Source: Artemisia argyi
Taxonomy: Eukaryota; Streptophyta; Magnoliopsida; Asterales; Asteraceae
Assembly (NCBI GenBank): GCA_030686995.1
Contig: CM060703.1
Coordinates: 118,278,861-118,342,860 of the forward strand
Direction of reading: 5' to 3'
Length of the DNA: 64,000 bases
Part shown: piece after piece, positions 21,215-32,422 of the stretch
Layout: each line of letters opens with the position of its first letter
How positions within the stretch are numbered: the first letter of the stretch is position 1
Made by a program: the position numbers and the translations under genes
The notes under the pieces: generated by a model
The model's database searches: none
The model's input: only the letters and a program-made list of their open reading frames with translations
What the model was told of the DNA's origin: nothing

Positions 21215-21624
21215 ATTGGCATCAGAGCCAGGTTAAACAAGATTTTTAAAATATATTGTATTTTAAAACTTGTATCGATCTACGGAATCGGAAAAATATT
21301 TAGAAGGGCAATCTATGCAAAGACCATCACTATTTGAAAGTGATGGTTTTCTTTATTGGAAAAATAGATTCAAAACTTATGTGAAATCAAAAGATCTTGA
21401 TCTTTAGCATATCATTACCATTGGTGATTTTCCCCCTATTCAATATAATTTTGAAACTAAAATGGATGAAATTGTACCTTTTGAAAAACAAAATGATGAT
21501 TTGAAAAAGAAACTAGCAAAAAATAATGAGGCTAAAATGGTTATTTATAATGCGTTACCACGCAAAGAATATGAAAGAATTTTTATGTGTAAAACCGCAA
21601 AAGAAATTTGGAATTCTTCACTAA
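21215..21624 (+). pseudogene. gag: Second, truncated internal domain with gag start
   Basis: About 410 bp nearly identical to 14551-14961: primer site, leader, and the gag N-terminus up to the words for EIWNSSL. The ATG of the first copy reads ACG here (about 21282), and a TAG stop lies near 21405. The match ends abruptly at about 21624. No copy of the rest follows. Confidence 0.8.
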
Positions 21625-24403
21625 AAGAGAATTAATAAAAATATAAAAATGCTAGAGTGCTTATAAATAAGCTAAAAAGAAAATTAAAAAGATAATTTCT
21701 ATTAAATAGAAGCTATCACTATAATTAAATTTGGTTTTTTGTGTTTTTTCTTTTTCCAAACTACTTTAACACTAAAAACTAAAAAGTTTTACAAAAACCC
21801 TTTTTATGAAACTCATAAAATAAGCACTTGAGTGCTTATTTAGCTCAACAGTTAACTTTCTTTGACCAAAGAATTAAGCTCAAATAAGCATACGTGGGGT
21901 CCACAATGGTGAAACTTGGTTCAATTAACTTATTTGGACATGTTTAAGCTAAATTCAAACAAACAAGCTACATGAATAAGCTAGGAAGCCAAATTAAGCA
22001 CAAGGATTTCTTATTTCTGACTGAAAGTGGGACAAACTTTAGGGGTGAAACAAGTGGGGTCCACAGGGGTTTGAGCTCAAATGATTGCTCAATCTAGCAA
22101 GGTGGCCAGGAGGGGGGTTGAAGGAACCAAAAATTGGCCTGTGGGACCCACTATGGTGGTTAGAATGAGCCACCAAAGGTGGTGGTATAGGGTGGTCTGC
22201 TGATGCATAGGGGACTCACTTCCCCTGCAGGTCAGTTTGAAGGGCAATTTAGTCCACAAAAAAAATTGCAAAAATTAAACACAATTGGAGCTCAAAGATG
22301 AGCCGGTAAATTTCAATTCCTCAAAAGCTCAAGTTCTAATTCTTACTACAAAATTCAAAACAATTCCTCCAAAAAATGACTTTCTGAAGGACTATGCAAT
22401 TTTGACTTTTAAGCTAAAACTACTTGTTTGACTTTTGTGAGATTCTAACAAGATTTGTGAGCTTATTATGTTGTAATAAGGTGTAATGAGGGTATCTAAG
22501 GCTAAGATAACTAATTCTAAGTAATTTGGGTGTGATTTGGACACAACTGTCCTAGACAGTGCACAGTTAGGATCAAACTAAGGTAATTTAGAGGCCATAT
22601 GTGAGTGAGTCAGACAAACAACAACAACAATCGACAAGAGTAGATCCCATAGACAGTCCAATCCAAACACCCCTTAAAAACTGTGAATTGATGAATTTCA
22701 AAGAGTTTTGATGATTTAACCCACAACTTCAGTTTCCATGGTCATAACATGCTAGTATGAACTTGCTTAAACACAGGTATAACAAATTCCACAACACTTA
22801 TCAACAAATAACCAGAATGTGATACTCGGCACTCAAAATGGAAATATTATGAAATGTTCTTAAAACCATAAAACATGAACTAACACCTAACTAATAAGCT
22901 GTAATAAATCCAAATAATCTCAAAGAAACACAAAGTAGCAAATAAATCTACAAATTATAAAATGTGCCAGATATTACACTATAACTTGAAATGTAAAAGC
23001 AAACTATTAAACCTTTGTCACTAGCTCAACTAGGACACCTTGAAGAAGCAACAAGCTCCTAGCTTATCATAGATAAGCTAGGTAAAGTCCTTCTACCAAA
23101 TCCATTTCTTGGTACTTCCATTTGCTTCCACAGTCTAGTGTTATAGGTACCCTGTGAGATTTCTTTTTCCTGATTTTATGCCTTCTTTATGATTTGTTAT
23201 TTATATTAAGAATCTAAGTGAGCTTAAGGATCATGTATAACATGCTAAAACACTTAAAACATTTTTTAGCTAACAACCTGAATTTTCACAATGAAACTGA
23301 AAGTGATAAACAAGACTTAAATTTGTGAAATAAACTTGATATTACTAAAAATGATAAGTTACAAGCTAAAGGTTTTCAGGAAAAATAAAATTACATTAAG
23401 TTTTTACATAAGGTGAAAATTGCTAAAAACTACTACCCTTAGCTCTGCTGCTCCTCTCCTCTTTTTATCTCCACTTCTAGGGTTTGTGAACCCTATTGCA
23501 CTTTTCCCATCTTAATTCTGAGTCGTTGGATGACTCAAAATCATCCTGGCCTTTGAATCCGATTTGGCGCCAAAAAAGTCTTTACCCACTTTGAGATTAC
23601 TTGGGGGCTTATGATATCAATTAATGCCTCTTGGATGTTTGTGGGAGTTGGGGGAGCAGGGAGTGGGCTGCTGAGGTGGAGGAGGGGAGATTGGAGTGTT
23701 TGGTGAGGTTGTGCAGGCTCACGTGGGAGAGGAGGAAGAAAGGTCAAAGGTTTGACCTTTGTTGACTGAGGAGGGAGTAATAAAATGGGGAGAGTGTTAT
23801 TTTTGTTTTGGTGGGCTTGAAAGGAGGTTGGGCCAGGGGTATTAGTTTTGGGCTTGGGGTGGATTGGTTGTGTTTGTTGTTTGGTTTATAACATACAAGG
23901 GTCCGTTTGGTATTATAGTAAACACAAGGACCAATTTTGAATTTCCACCAAAGATAAGGGACCTGAGTTGTAACTCTCCTAAAGTATCACCAAGGACCAA
24001 TGTTGCCAAGTTTTCTTATTCCAAAATTCCCAAGGACCAATTTTGAATGTTCCAAGGACCAAATTTCATTTTTTCATTTTCCCAAAATTCCCAAGGACCA
24101 AATTTGTCAGATTTGAAATTTGAGGGACTAAAGATGTAATTTTTGAAACTTAAGACCCAAATATTATGTTTTGTTATATTTGACTTTTAAAAGGCTTGGG
24201 TTGACTTTTCTTTCAAAAATAAATGCGTATGGACTAATTTTGACAAGTTTTGAAACTCGGGGGACTGAAACTGCCAATATTGCAAACTTTGATCATTTTT
24301 CATTTGTTTTTGCTTATTTTGCATTTAAAACACATAAAACACAATCCCTGGATAATTTAAGTATTTTGATAACTTTTTGATTGTTTTTGTATGTTTTGGC
24401 AGT
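21625..24403. other. Unassigned DNA, no gene recognised
   Basis: About 2.8 kb with no ORF I can identify on either strand. It has repeated short words: GGGTCCACA and GGGACCCAC around 21895-22150, and many AAGGACCAA(A/T)TT words between 23910 and 24110. The latter resemble non-coding plant repeats near genes or LTRs. An inverted pair AATAAGCACTTGAGTGCTTATT lies near 21820-21841. The AT-rich part (22280-23400) shows nothing. Confidence 0.5.
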
Positions 24404-24589
24404 TTAAATACGACAAAAATGATGAGTGTTTGAGCACTCATCAATGGGTGATGAAATATTGAGGGATGAATCACTTGATGATGATGAGCTAACTTGGATG
24501 ATTTTGTTGAAACAACAAGGTTTGACGCTTATTCTAGCGGTTCTCCTAATTGGTCTTGATGATTCGGATGAGGTGGTGGATTTTGTCAT
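24404..24589 (-). pseudogene. Small Ser-rich ORF cut from its promoter by the nested insertion
   Basis: Minus-strand ATG at 24589 opens a 61-codon Ser/Thr-rich frame (MTKSTTSSESSRPIRRTARI...) ending at 24404. Ignoring the 15-kb insertion at 24620-39705, the minus strand upstream continues at 39706 with a leader and a TATA box (CCTATAAATTG on the minus strand, TATAAA at 39753-39758). That gives a leader of about 50 nt, a plausible transcription unit. I do not recognise the protein. It could be a 3' ORF of the minus-strand Sirevirus-like element, or a chance frame in its LTR leader. Confidence 0.35.
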
Positions 24590-24619
24590 TGCAAGACTTT
24601 GGTAGGATTAGAAGTATGA

Positions 24620-24624
24620 GATTA
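24620..24624. other. Target site duplication GATTA (left copy)
   Basis: GATTA directly precedes the LTR start at 24625. The same five bases follow the far LTR end at 39701-39705. This defines the whole 24625-39700 block as one insertion. Confidence 0.9.
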
Positions 24625-27600
24625 TGTAACAATTCGCATTTTCAGATTAATTACTATTCCCAGAAAATTTTACTATTCACTTTTCACTATTCATCTCAGA
24701 AATTTTTATTTCATATTCTCGTAAGTTAAACTATTTTAACAATAATCCGAGAGTTTGACGCTCGTCGGATCATTTCTGCAAAAATCACAAAGCCGTGTCC
24801 GAGATTTACTTTTAGGTTTAAACGTCCTTCCAGCATCCCGATATATCCATAAAACATTATAAACAATAGAAATATGATTTTCTTTCATTTTATGACAATT
24901 CCAAAAGTTTTGGAATTTTACGTTTTCCAGTTCAGCGTTTTACGCGAATTACGCGTTTTAGGCCCGTGTTTCTAGTTTTTAGCAGGGTTTTAGCACCCGA
25001 TAGAACCTACCACTCATTTTATATTTTATTATGGACTATATTGACATGTTTAACAATACTTTCAAGTTTCATATTTTTACGATACCCGGTTTTACGTTTT
25101 AAGGCTTAATCATTTACGGTTAGCATTTTACGGAGTCAAAATGCACAAACTAAGCAAGATAGCACCAAGACTCATCATCTAGTCACCCTTATCCACCTTG
25201 AACCGCCATTTAGGGGGGGGGAGTCACCATTTTGTGGCTTGATCTTGACCATTGATCTCTAGGATGTTTACAAGTGTCTAAACTAACCATGGTTAAATTT
25301 TAACCCAATATATGGTTAACTATTTTTCCTACCCTATAAATACCAAGCTAAAAACACATAGAAAACTTGCACCACACCTTCTTATAACCTTCAAGTCCTA
25401 AAACCTAAGGCACTTTTCTTATATTTTGTAAGAAAGTTAACTAGTTTTTGAAAGAAAACTAGTGTTTGATCTTCAATCTTGGAAATTTTCTAAGAAAAGT
25501 TGTTATAACTTTAAAGTCTCCAAAAAGACGTCGTTATAATCTTCAAATAGCTTTGGACTTCAAGAAGGCGTCGTTATAATCTTCAAATAACCTCGGTTTA
25601 TCATAGATTGAAAAAGGGTGAAGCTTAAGTCTATCAAAGTCCGTACCTTACTAGTTACTTACCTTTCTTTTAGAAAGCCTCAAGTTGTAAGCAAACCCTA
25701 ACATACTTTCTTGCTTAATTATCATTTACATGCTCTTTGTGTTCCTTTCATGCTATATATGTTCTTGTTATTGTGTTCATGATGTTTAAAAATGGATAAA
25801 ACAAGTATTGGTATACATATGTTAACTTATGACAAGTAAACAAGCAAACTAGTGATTTTTATGGAGAACCACGACCAAAATAGTATAACTTTGATATTTG
25901 ACACTTACTTAATATTAAAGAGGACTTAATAAGGAAAACATAGCAATTTGAATCACCCAAAACGAGTACCCGAGTCAAAAGTTATGAACATTTGAAGCTA
26001 GCGAAACCAAAACGGCAAAACTGCCCAAATAGCATTCTGATCAAATTTTGATTTTTAAAGTCACCCTTCTGCTCCGATTCATCAAAAAGTTAAAACACGA
26101 AAGTTGTCCGGAACGACGTTTTCATTCAGGAATAAAGAAGCTCGAGCCCTGAAAACGCTTTCCGAGTGATAATTTTCTTCAAAATCTTAACAGCCCATTT
26201 TAGACCAAAGTCACTATATTATAGTTATGATTTACTAAGACCAAGAGGTCTAATGACCTAAAGCCAAGACCACAACCATGGCTAAAGCCAAGGTTGAGTC
26301 TCAAGACCATGGAAAAATGACCAAGGTCACGGCGAAGCCATGACTAAATGACCATATAAGCTTACTTAGGCGTAAACATGAAACAAGAAATTAGGCGATA
26401 ACTTGAACAAGCAATTTGGATCTACTTCACTTAAAAAGGAACCATGAGATATTACAAAGAGAAAATGGTCATACAAGACTTATGAAACTACCCCTAATAA
26501 CAATCTTCATGTACTAATAAACTTTTCTAAGTTTATTCAAATATTGGACATGTAACTTTTCGGATTAAAACTTATACATTTGTTATCAAACACTACAATA
26601 GTAGGGAGCCTCATGTGAGGAGTTCATTAAGTAAGCCGTCGAGATGAGTTGTGGATTTACGAGTTAAAGTGTCCTGGCTCCTCGAACGTTTACTCCATGA
26701 CTTCTGAATTATGTCGGCCCGAACGGTAGTAAGAGATATACAACTTATACATGTTTCATAAACCATTTATATTCAAAGACTTACACTATATACTAAGTAC
26801 TACATCATGAACATTATGCAAGACATATATAGGCAATTCTTCGCATTCTTAGACGTTACTCCAAACCTAAGTCGCAACGTTCTATTATAGGCTGCTCTTA
26901 GTGACTTTCACGATTCGACTACCACTTTGATTTCACATCACTTAAGCTTAAGGTGAGTCATAGCCCCTATTCTTTTCATACTTGTCTTAACTCTTTGGGG
27001 GAGACACATGCTCGACTACTTGTTTACTTGTACAAATACTCAAAACGTTTATACATGACTTTGTTATACTTGATTGCATACATACATGACTGCGTTATAC
27101 TTAATTGCGTTATTCTATTTATTGGCTAGTAGTTATCTTTGGGAAGTGGCTCCCAGTTGTCTTTGGGAATTGACTCCCAGTTGTCTTTGGGAATTGGCTC
27201 CCAAAGTGAGGTCTTCGAAGATGAAGTAGAGACTCACTTCTAATTGCTTAAATTGTCTTGATGAACTTATACATGTCTTATTCATACTATATATGTTAGC
27301 AGTGGGTTGTGAACACACAGGTTGCAAGTCTCTTATGGTGGGAATTGCAACTGAGTGGATTCACGATGCCTTTGCTGTGCGAATATTCTTTAAAGACTTT
27401 TCAACTATTTTAAGACAAACTCAATGAACTCACCAACCATTGTGTTGACACTTTAGCATGTTTGTCTCAGGTCTATAAGGTGATAGTTGTTGCATGGAGC
27501 AAAGAGTCGCTTGGCATGTTTTGAAGACTTATGCTTTTATCTTTACCATTCGATATGTTTTAAAACTCTTATGTATTGTATTATGGAACTCAAGTTTGTA

Positions 27601-27736
27601 TCTCGGAATTTATTAATCGAATGTTAACTTTTCAAAACGTCTCATTTAGAGTTCGTTTTCTATACCTTGTACTTTGTATTATGAAGTAGCACCCCTATGA
27701 CACAGTCTTCCGCTGCGGTATTTTGGGGGTGTTACA
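24625..27736 (+). repeat. Left LTR of the gag-only element (3112 bp)
   Basis: TGTAACAATTCGC at the start, GGGGGTGTTACA at the end. It shares the landmark stretch with TCCTCGAACGTTTACTCCAT and the terminal CTTCCGCTGCGG with the LARD LTRs. It carries three copies of a hairpin-like 24-bp repeat at 27136-27206. Confidence 0.88.
27136..27206 (+). repeat. 24-bp hairpin repeat, three units (left LTR)
   Basis: Units of TCTTTGGGAA(G/T)TGGCTCCCA plus GTTG. The last unit has perfect arms CTTTGGGA and TCCCAAAG. The right LTR of the same element has four units at 39076-39170. The LARD-B LTRs have a related three-unit array at about 34719-34800 and 38373-38454. Confidence 0.85.
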
Positions 27737-27739
27737 GAT

Positions 27740-27752
27740 TGGTACCAGAGCC
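27740..27752 (+). other. Primer binding site, initiator tRNA-Met type
   Basis: TGGTACCAGAGCC, 3 bases after the LTR end, identical to the sites in both LARDs. Confidence 0.85.
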
Positions 27753-28421
27753 TTGGTTATAGAGAACTAGGTTGCATTTAGTGCCTAGACTATAACTGAT
27801 ATAAACATTAAGACTCTTCTCCTTATTTTGCCTTACACACACTTCATGCGCATATGCTTATTGCTAATTGTTTGTTTAGAAGAAACCCCAAACAATAGTC
27901 AAGTCATCAAAAATTTAGAGCTAAGTAATAATTGTTTAATTAACTTAATCTTGTGACAGTTCTTGTTTGATAAGACATAAGATTAAGTTAAATAAAGGTT
28001 ATTAGTTTCCTGTAGAGATTTGATGATTTGCCTTATACTTACTTTATATGATTCTAATACCTAGAAGTGGTTCATATGTCCTAGTACGACACTCAAACCT
28101 TTCTACAAGCGCGACTAGTCCATTTCGTCATATCACCTTCTCTAGATACCCAGACTACGTTACCCTTTCACAACTTAAGAGAAGATGATAGAAAGTCTAC
28201 CCAATTATGTAGTACCAATTGTTGAGTTATGTGTGCCTGGTAAATATGTATACGTGTGAAAGGAAGCAATTATAATTATGGTGGCCAACATAATTATAAA
28301 TGCATCACGACTCACGTAGACGTATGTGACCATGCTTACATTAATCAACGATTGACTCAAAATTGACAAGATTTAAGACTAAGTAGTCTAGGAATATCAC
28401 CTCATATCTGACGTCGACAAA
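27753..28421 (+). other. Leader between primer site and gag
   Basis: About 670 bp without ORF. Its first part matches the LARD cores, so the shared leader may hold the packaging signal. No promoter recognised. Confidence 0.5.
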
Positions 28422-28766
28422 ATGTCCCTCCTTGTAGATATGATGGCACCAAAGAGAGTAACTCGTAGCACTAGCCGAGGTGGTGCAACACCAAGAGGTG
28501 GAAGAACTGGTGGTCGTGGAGGTAGAGGAACTACTCACGACACTAGTAATAATAGTGGAAGAACTGGTGGACGTGGAGGTAGAGGAGATGCTCACGACAC
28601 TAGTAACCCTAGTAACGATGGTGGAAATCCAGATGTCTCCACCATTATTGCCCAACAACTACAAAACCTACTTCCCACTATAGTCACACAAGTTGGCAAT
28701 CACATGAACAATTCGGGAAACCACGGAAGCATAAATGACGCTACAAATGATGGAGGAAGGAATGGT

Positions 28767-28798
<32 letters not shown>

Positions 28799-29816
28799 CC
28801 ATAGGACTGGATGTACGTATAAGGAATTTATGTCATGCAAACCAATTGAGTTTAATGGCAAAGGAGGTGCATTGGCATATACTCGATGGGTCGAGAAGAT
28901 GGAGTCAGTGATTGACATCAGTAACTGTGCAATCCACCAGAGAGTGAAATATTCTGCATGCTTACTATCAGAAAAGGCATTGACATGGTGGAACATGCAG
29001 ATTCAAGCAAGGACTAGAGAAGCAGCTGTAGGCATGACATGGGACGACTTTAAGGGACTACTGAAGGAAGAATACTGCCCGGTTAATGAAATGCAAAAAC
29101 TAGAAGACGAGTTTTGGCATCACTCTATGGTAGGGGCTGGTCATGCAACCTACACAGATCGGTTTCATGAACTAGCTAAACTAGTTCCTCATCTGGTTAC
29201 CCCTGAATCCAAAAGGATTGAGAGGTACATCTATGGCCTTGTTCCTGAGATTCGTGGGACAGTGAAAACAACCGAACCTCCTACAATTCAAAGTGCAATA
29301 TTAAGAGCAGGGACACTAACAGATGAGATGGTTAGAAATGGAACTTTGAAGACTAGTGATAAAAGGAAGGGAGCAGGTGAATCAAGCGAGCAAAAGGGTA
29401 CAATGGTTGATAATAAGAGAGCAAGAGGATTTGCAGCAACAGTTTATGATCAGAAAAAGTATGAGGGTCCACATCCTAAGTGTACTAAATGTGCTTATCA
29501 TCATCAGAGGTCTGAGCCATGCCCTGTGTGTTATAATTGCAAGAAGTCTGGCCATTTTGCAAGTCAGTGTAAATCAATTACAAGGCAGGCGAATGCGGAC
29601 AATATAGGAAACAACCAAAAGACATGCCATGAGTGCAACAGCCCAAACCACTTCCGAAATACTTGTCCTAAGTTGAATAGGGCACAGGGACAAGTGCTGG
29701 ATAACCCGACCCTAGCAGTAATGCTTGAAGAAAATAACCCAAACCGTGGATACAATGTTAGTCCACCTCGGGGTCGAGCATACTATTTGGGTGCTAAGGA
29801 AGCCCGCAATGCTTAA
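28422..29816 (+). CDS. gag: Tekay-type chromovirus Gag, intact, no pol
   Basis: A 464-codon ORF with no internal stop. After a basic N-terminus with RTGGRGGRG repeats (residues about 10-50) and an Asn run (about 112-126), the capsid-like region spans roughly residues 127-290. Landmarks there are KEFMSCKPIEFNGKGGA, LTWWNMQ and YTDRFHELAKLVPHLVTPES. Then come a Cys/His cluster (CTKCAYHH...CPVC) and two zinc knuckles: CYNCKKSGHFASQC (about 369) and CHECNSPNHFRNTC (about 402). It closes with GRAYYLGAKEARNA and a stop. In full Tekay elements the protease follows exactly where this ends. The ATG at 28440 (MMAPKRVTRSTS) is an alternative start that looks more family-like. Gag would package RNA and form particles. 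An intact frame suggests recent function or recent mobilisation. Confidence 0.9.
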
Positions 29817-29903
29817 CGGGTACGTACCTTTTCCTACCATATTATTCTATTCTAAACTTAGCTTTATTATGCCGCTATTAAGATAAGAGACCTAGACACA
29901 CTA

Positions 29904-29938
29904 AACTTCGGGACGAAGTTTCCTGAAGGGGTAGAGAC
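29904..29938 (+). other. Hairpin plus polypurine tract before right LTR
   Basis: AACTTCG (29904-29910), loop GGA, CGAAGTT (29914-29920), then GAAGGGGTAGAGAC up to 29938. Same design as in LARD-A and LARD-B. It lies less than 90 bp after the gag stop. Confidence 0.8.
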
Positions 29939-32422
29939 TGTAACAATTCGCATTTTCAGATTAATTACTATTCCCGGAAAATTTTACTATTCACTTTTTA
30001 CTATTCACTTTTCACTATTCATCTCAGAAATTTTTATTTCATATTTTCGTAAGTTAAACTATTTTAACGATAATCCGAGAGTTTGACGCTCGTCGGATCA
30101 TTTCTGCAAAAATCACAAAGCCGTGTCCGAGATTTACTTTTAGGTTTAAACGTCCTTCCAGCATCCCGATATATCCATAAAACATTATAAACAATAGAAA
30201 TATGATTTTCTTTCATTTTATGACAATTCCAAAAGTTTTGGAATTTTACGTTTTCCAGTTCAGCGTTTTACGCGAATTACGCGTTTTAGGCCCGTGTTTC
30301 CAGTTTTTAGCAGGGTTTTAGCACCCGATAGAACCTACCACTCATTTTATATTTTATTATGGACTATATTGACATGTTTAACAATACTTTCAAGTTTCAT
30401 ATTTTTACGATACCCGGTTTTACGTTTTAAGGCTTAATCATTTACGGTTAGCATTTTACGGAGTCAAAATGCACAAACTAAGCAAGATAGCACCAAGACT
30501 CATCATCTAGTCACCCTTATCCACCTTGAACCGCCATTTAGGGGGGGGGAGTCACCATTTTGTGGCTTGATCTTGACCATTGATCTCTAGGATGTTTACA
30601 AGTGTCTAAACTAACCATGGTTAAATTTTAACCCAATATATGGTTAACTATTTTTCCTACCCTATAAATACCAAGCTAAAAACACATAGAAAACTTGCAC
30701 CACACCTTCTTATAACCTTCAAGTCCTAAAACCTAAGGCACTTTTCTTATATTTTGTAAGAAAGTTAACTAGTTTTTGAAAGAAAACTAGTGTTTGATCT
30801 TCAATCTTGGAAATTTTCTAAGAAAAGTTGTTATAACTTTAAAGTCTCCAAAAAGACGTCGTTATAATCTTCAAATAGCTTTGGACTTCAAGAAGGCGTC
30901 GTTATAATCTTCAAATAACCTCGGTTTATCATAGATTGCAAAGGGTGAAGCTTAAGTCTATCAAAGTCCGTACCTTACTAGTTACTTACCTTTCTTTTAG
31001 AAAGCCTCAAGTTGTAAGCAAACCCTAACATACTTTCTTGCTTAATTATCATTTACATGCTCTTTGTGTTCCTTTCATGCTATATATGTTCTTGTTATTG
31101 TGTTCATGATGTTTAAAAATGGATAAAACAAGTATTGGTATACATATGTTAACTTATGACAAGTAAACAAGCAAACTAGTGATTTTTATGGAGAACCACG
31201 ACCAAAATAGTATAACTTTGATATTTGACACTTACTTACTGTTAAAGAGGACTTAATAAGGAAAACATAGCAATTTGAATCACCCAAAACGAGTACCCGA
31301 GTCAAAAGTTATGACCATTTGAAGCTAGCGAAACCAAAACGGCAAAACTGCCCAAATAGCATTCTGATCAAATTTTGATTTTTAAAGTCACCCTTCTGGT
31401 CCGATTCATCAAAAAGTTAAAACACGAAAGTTGTCCAGAACGACGTTTTCGTTCAGGAACAAAGAAGCTCGAGCCCTGAAAACGCTTTCCGAGTGATAAT
31501 TTTCTTCAAAATCTTAACAGCCCATTTTAGACCAAAGTCACTATATTATAGTTATGATTTACTAAGACCAAGAGGTCTAATGACCTAAAGCCAAGACCAC
31601 AACCATGGCTAAAGCCAAGGTTGAGTCTCAAGACCATGGAAAAATGACCAAGGTCACGGCGAAGCCATGACTAAATGACCATATAAGCTTACTTAGGCGT
31701 AAACATGAAACAAGAAATTAGGCGATAACTTGAACAAGCAATTTGGATCTACTTCAGTTAAAAAGGAACCATGAGATTCTACAAAGAGAAAATGGTCATA
31801 CAAGACTTATGAAACTACCCCTAATAACAATCTTCATGTACTAATAAACTTTTCTAAGTTTATTCAAATATTGGACATGTAACTTTTCGGATTAAAACTT
31901 ATACATTTGTTATCAAACACTACAATAGTAGGGAGCCTCATGTGAGGAGTTCATTAAGTAAGCCGTCGAGATGAGTTGTGGATTTACGAGTTAAAGTGTC
32001 CTGGCTCCTCGAACGTTTACTCCATGACTTCTGAATTATGTCGGCTCGAACGGTAGTAAGAGATATACAACTTATACATGTTTCATAAACCATTTATATT
32101 CAAAGACTTACACTATATACTAAGTACTACATCATGAACATTATGCAAGACATATATAGGCAATTCTTCGCATTCTTAGACGTTACTCCAAACCTAAGTC
32201 GCAACGTTCTATTATAGGCTGCTCTTAGTGACTTTCACGATTCGACTACCACTTTGATTTCACATCACTTAAGCTTAAGGTGAGTCATAGCCCCTACTCT
32301 TTTCATACTTGTCTTAACTCTTTGGGGGAGACACATGCTCGACTACTTGTTTACTCGTACAAATACTCAAAACGTTTATACATGACTGTGTTATACTTGA
32401 TTGCATACATACATGACTGCGT
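29939..32422 (+). repeat. Right LTR of the gag-only element, first piece
   Basis: Matches 24625 onward and stops at CATGACTGCGT, where LARD-B enters. The match resumes at 39031 with TGCGTTATACTTAATTGCG. Confidence 0.88.
32418..32422. other. Target site duplication TGCGT (left copy)
   Basis: TGCGT precedes the LARD-B start at 32423 and recurs at 39031-39035 right after its end. Confidence 0.9.

Noticed and set aside
23541..23747. Pro-rich minus frame (PPLPREPAQPHQ...)
   Set aside because: No start context or upstream continuation, stops soon on both sides, no recognised family.
28341..28996. Minus-strand Ser/Thr-rich and Leu-rich frames opposite gag
   Set aside because: Shadows of the GGRGGRG repeats and Asn run in the real gag on the plus strand.
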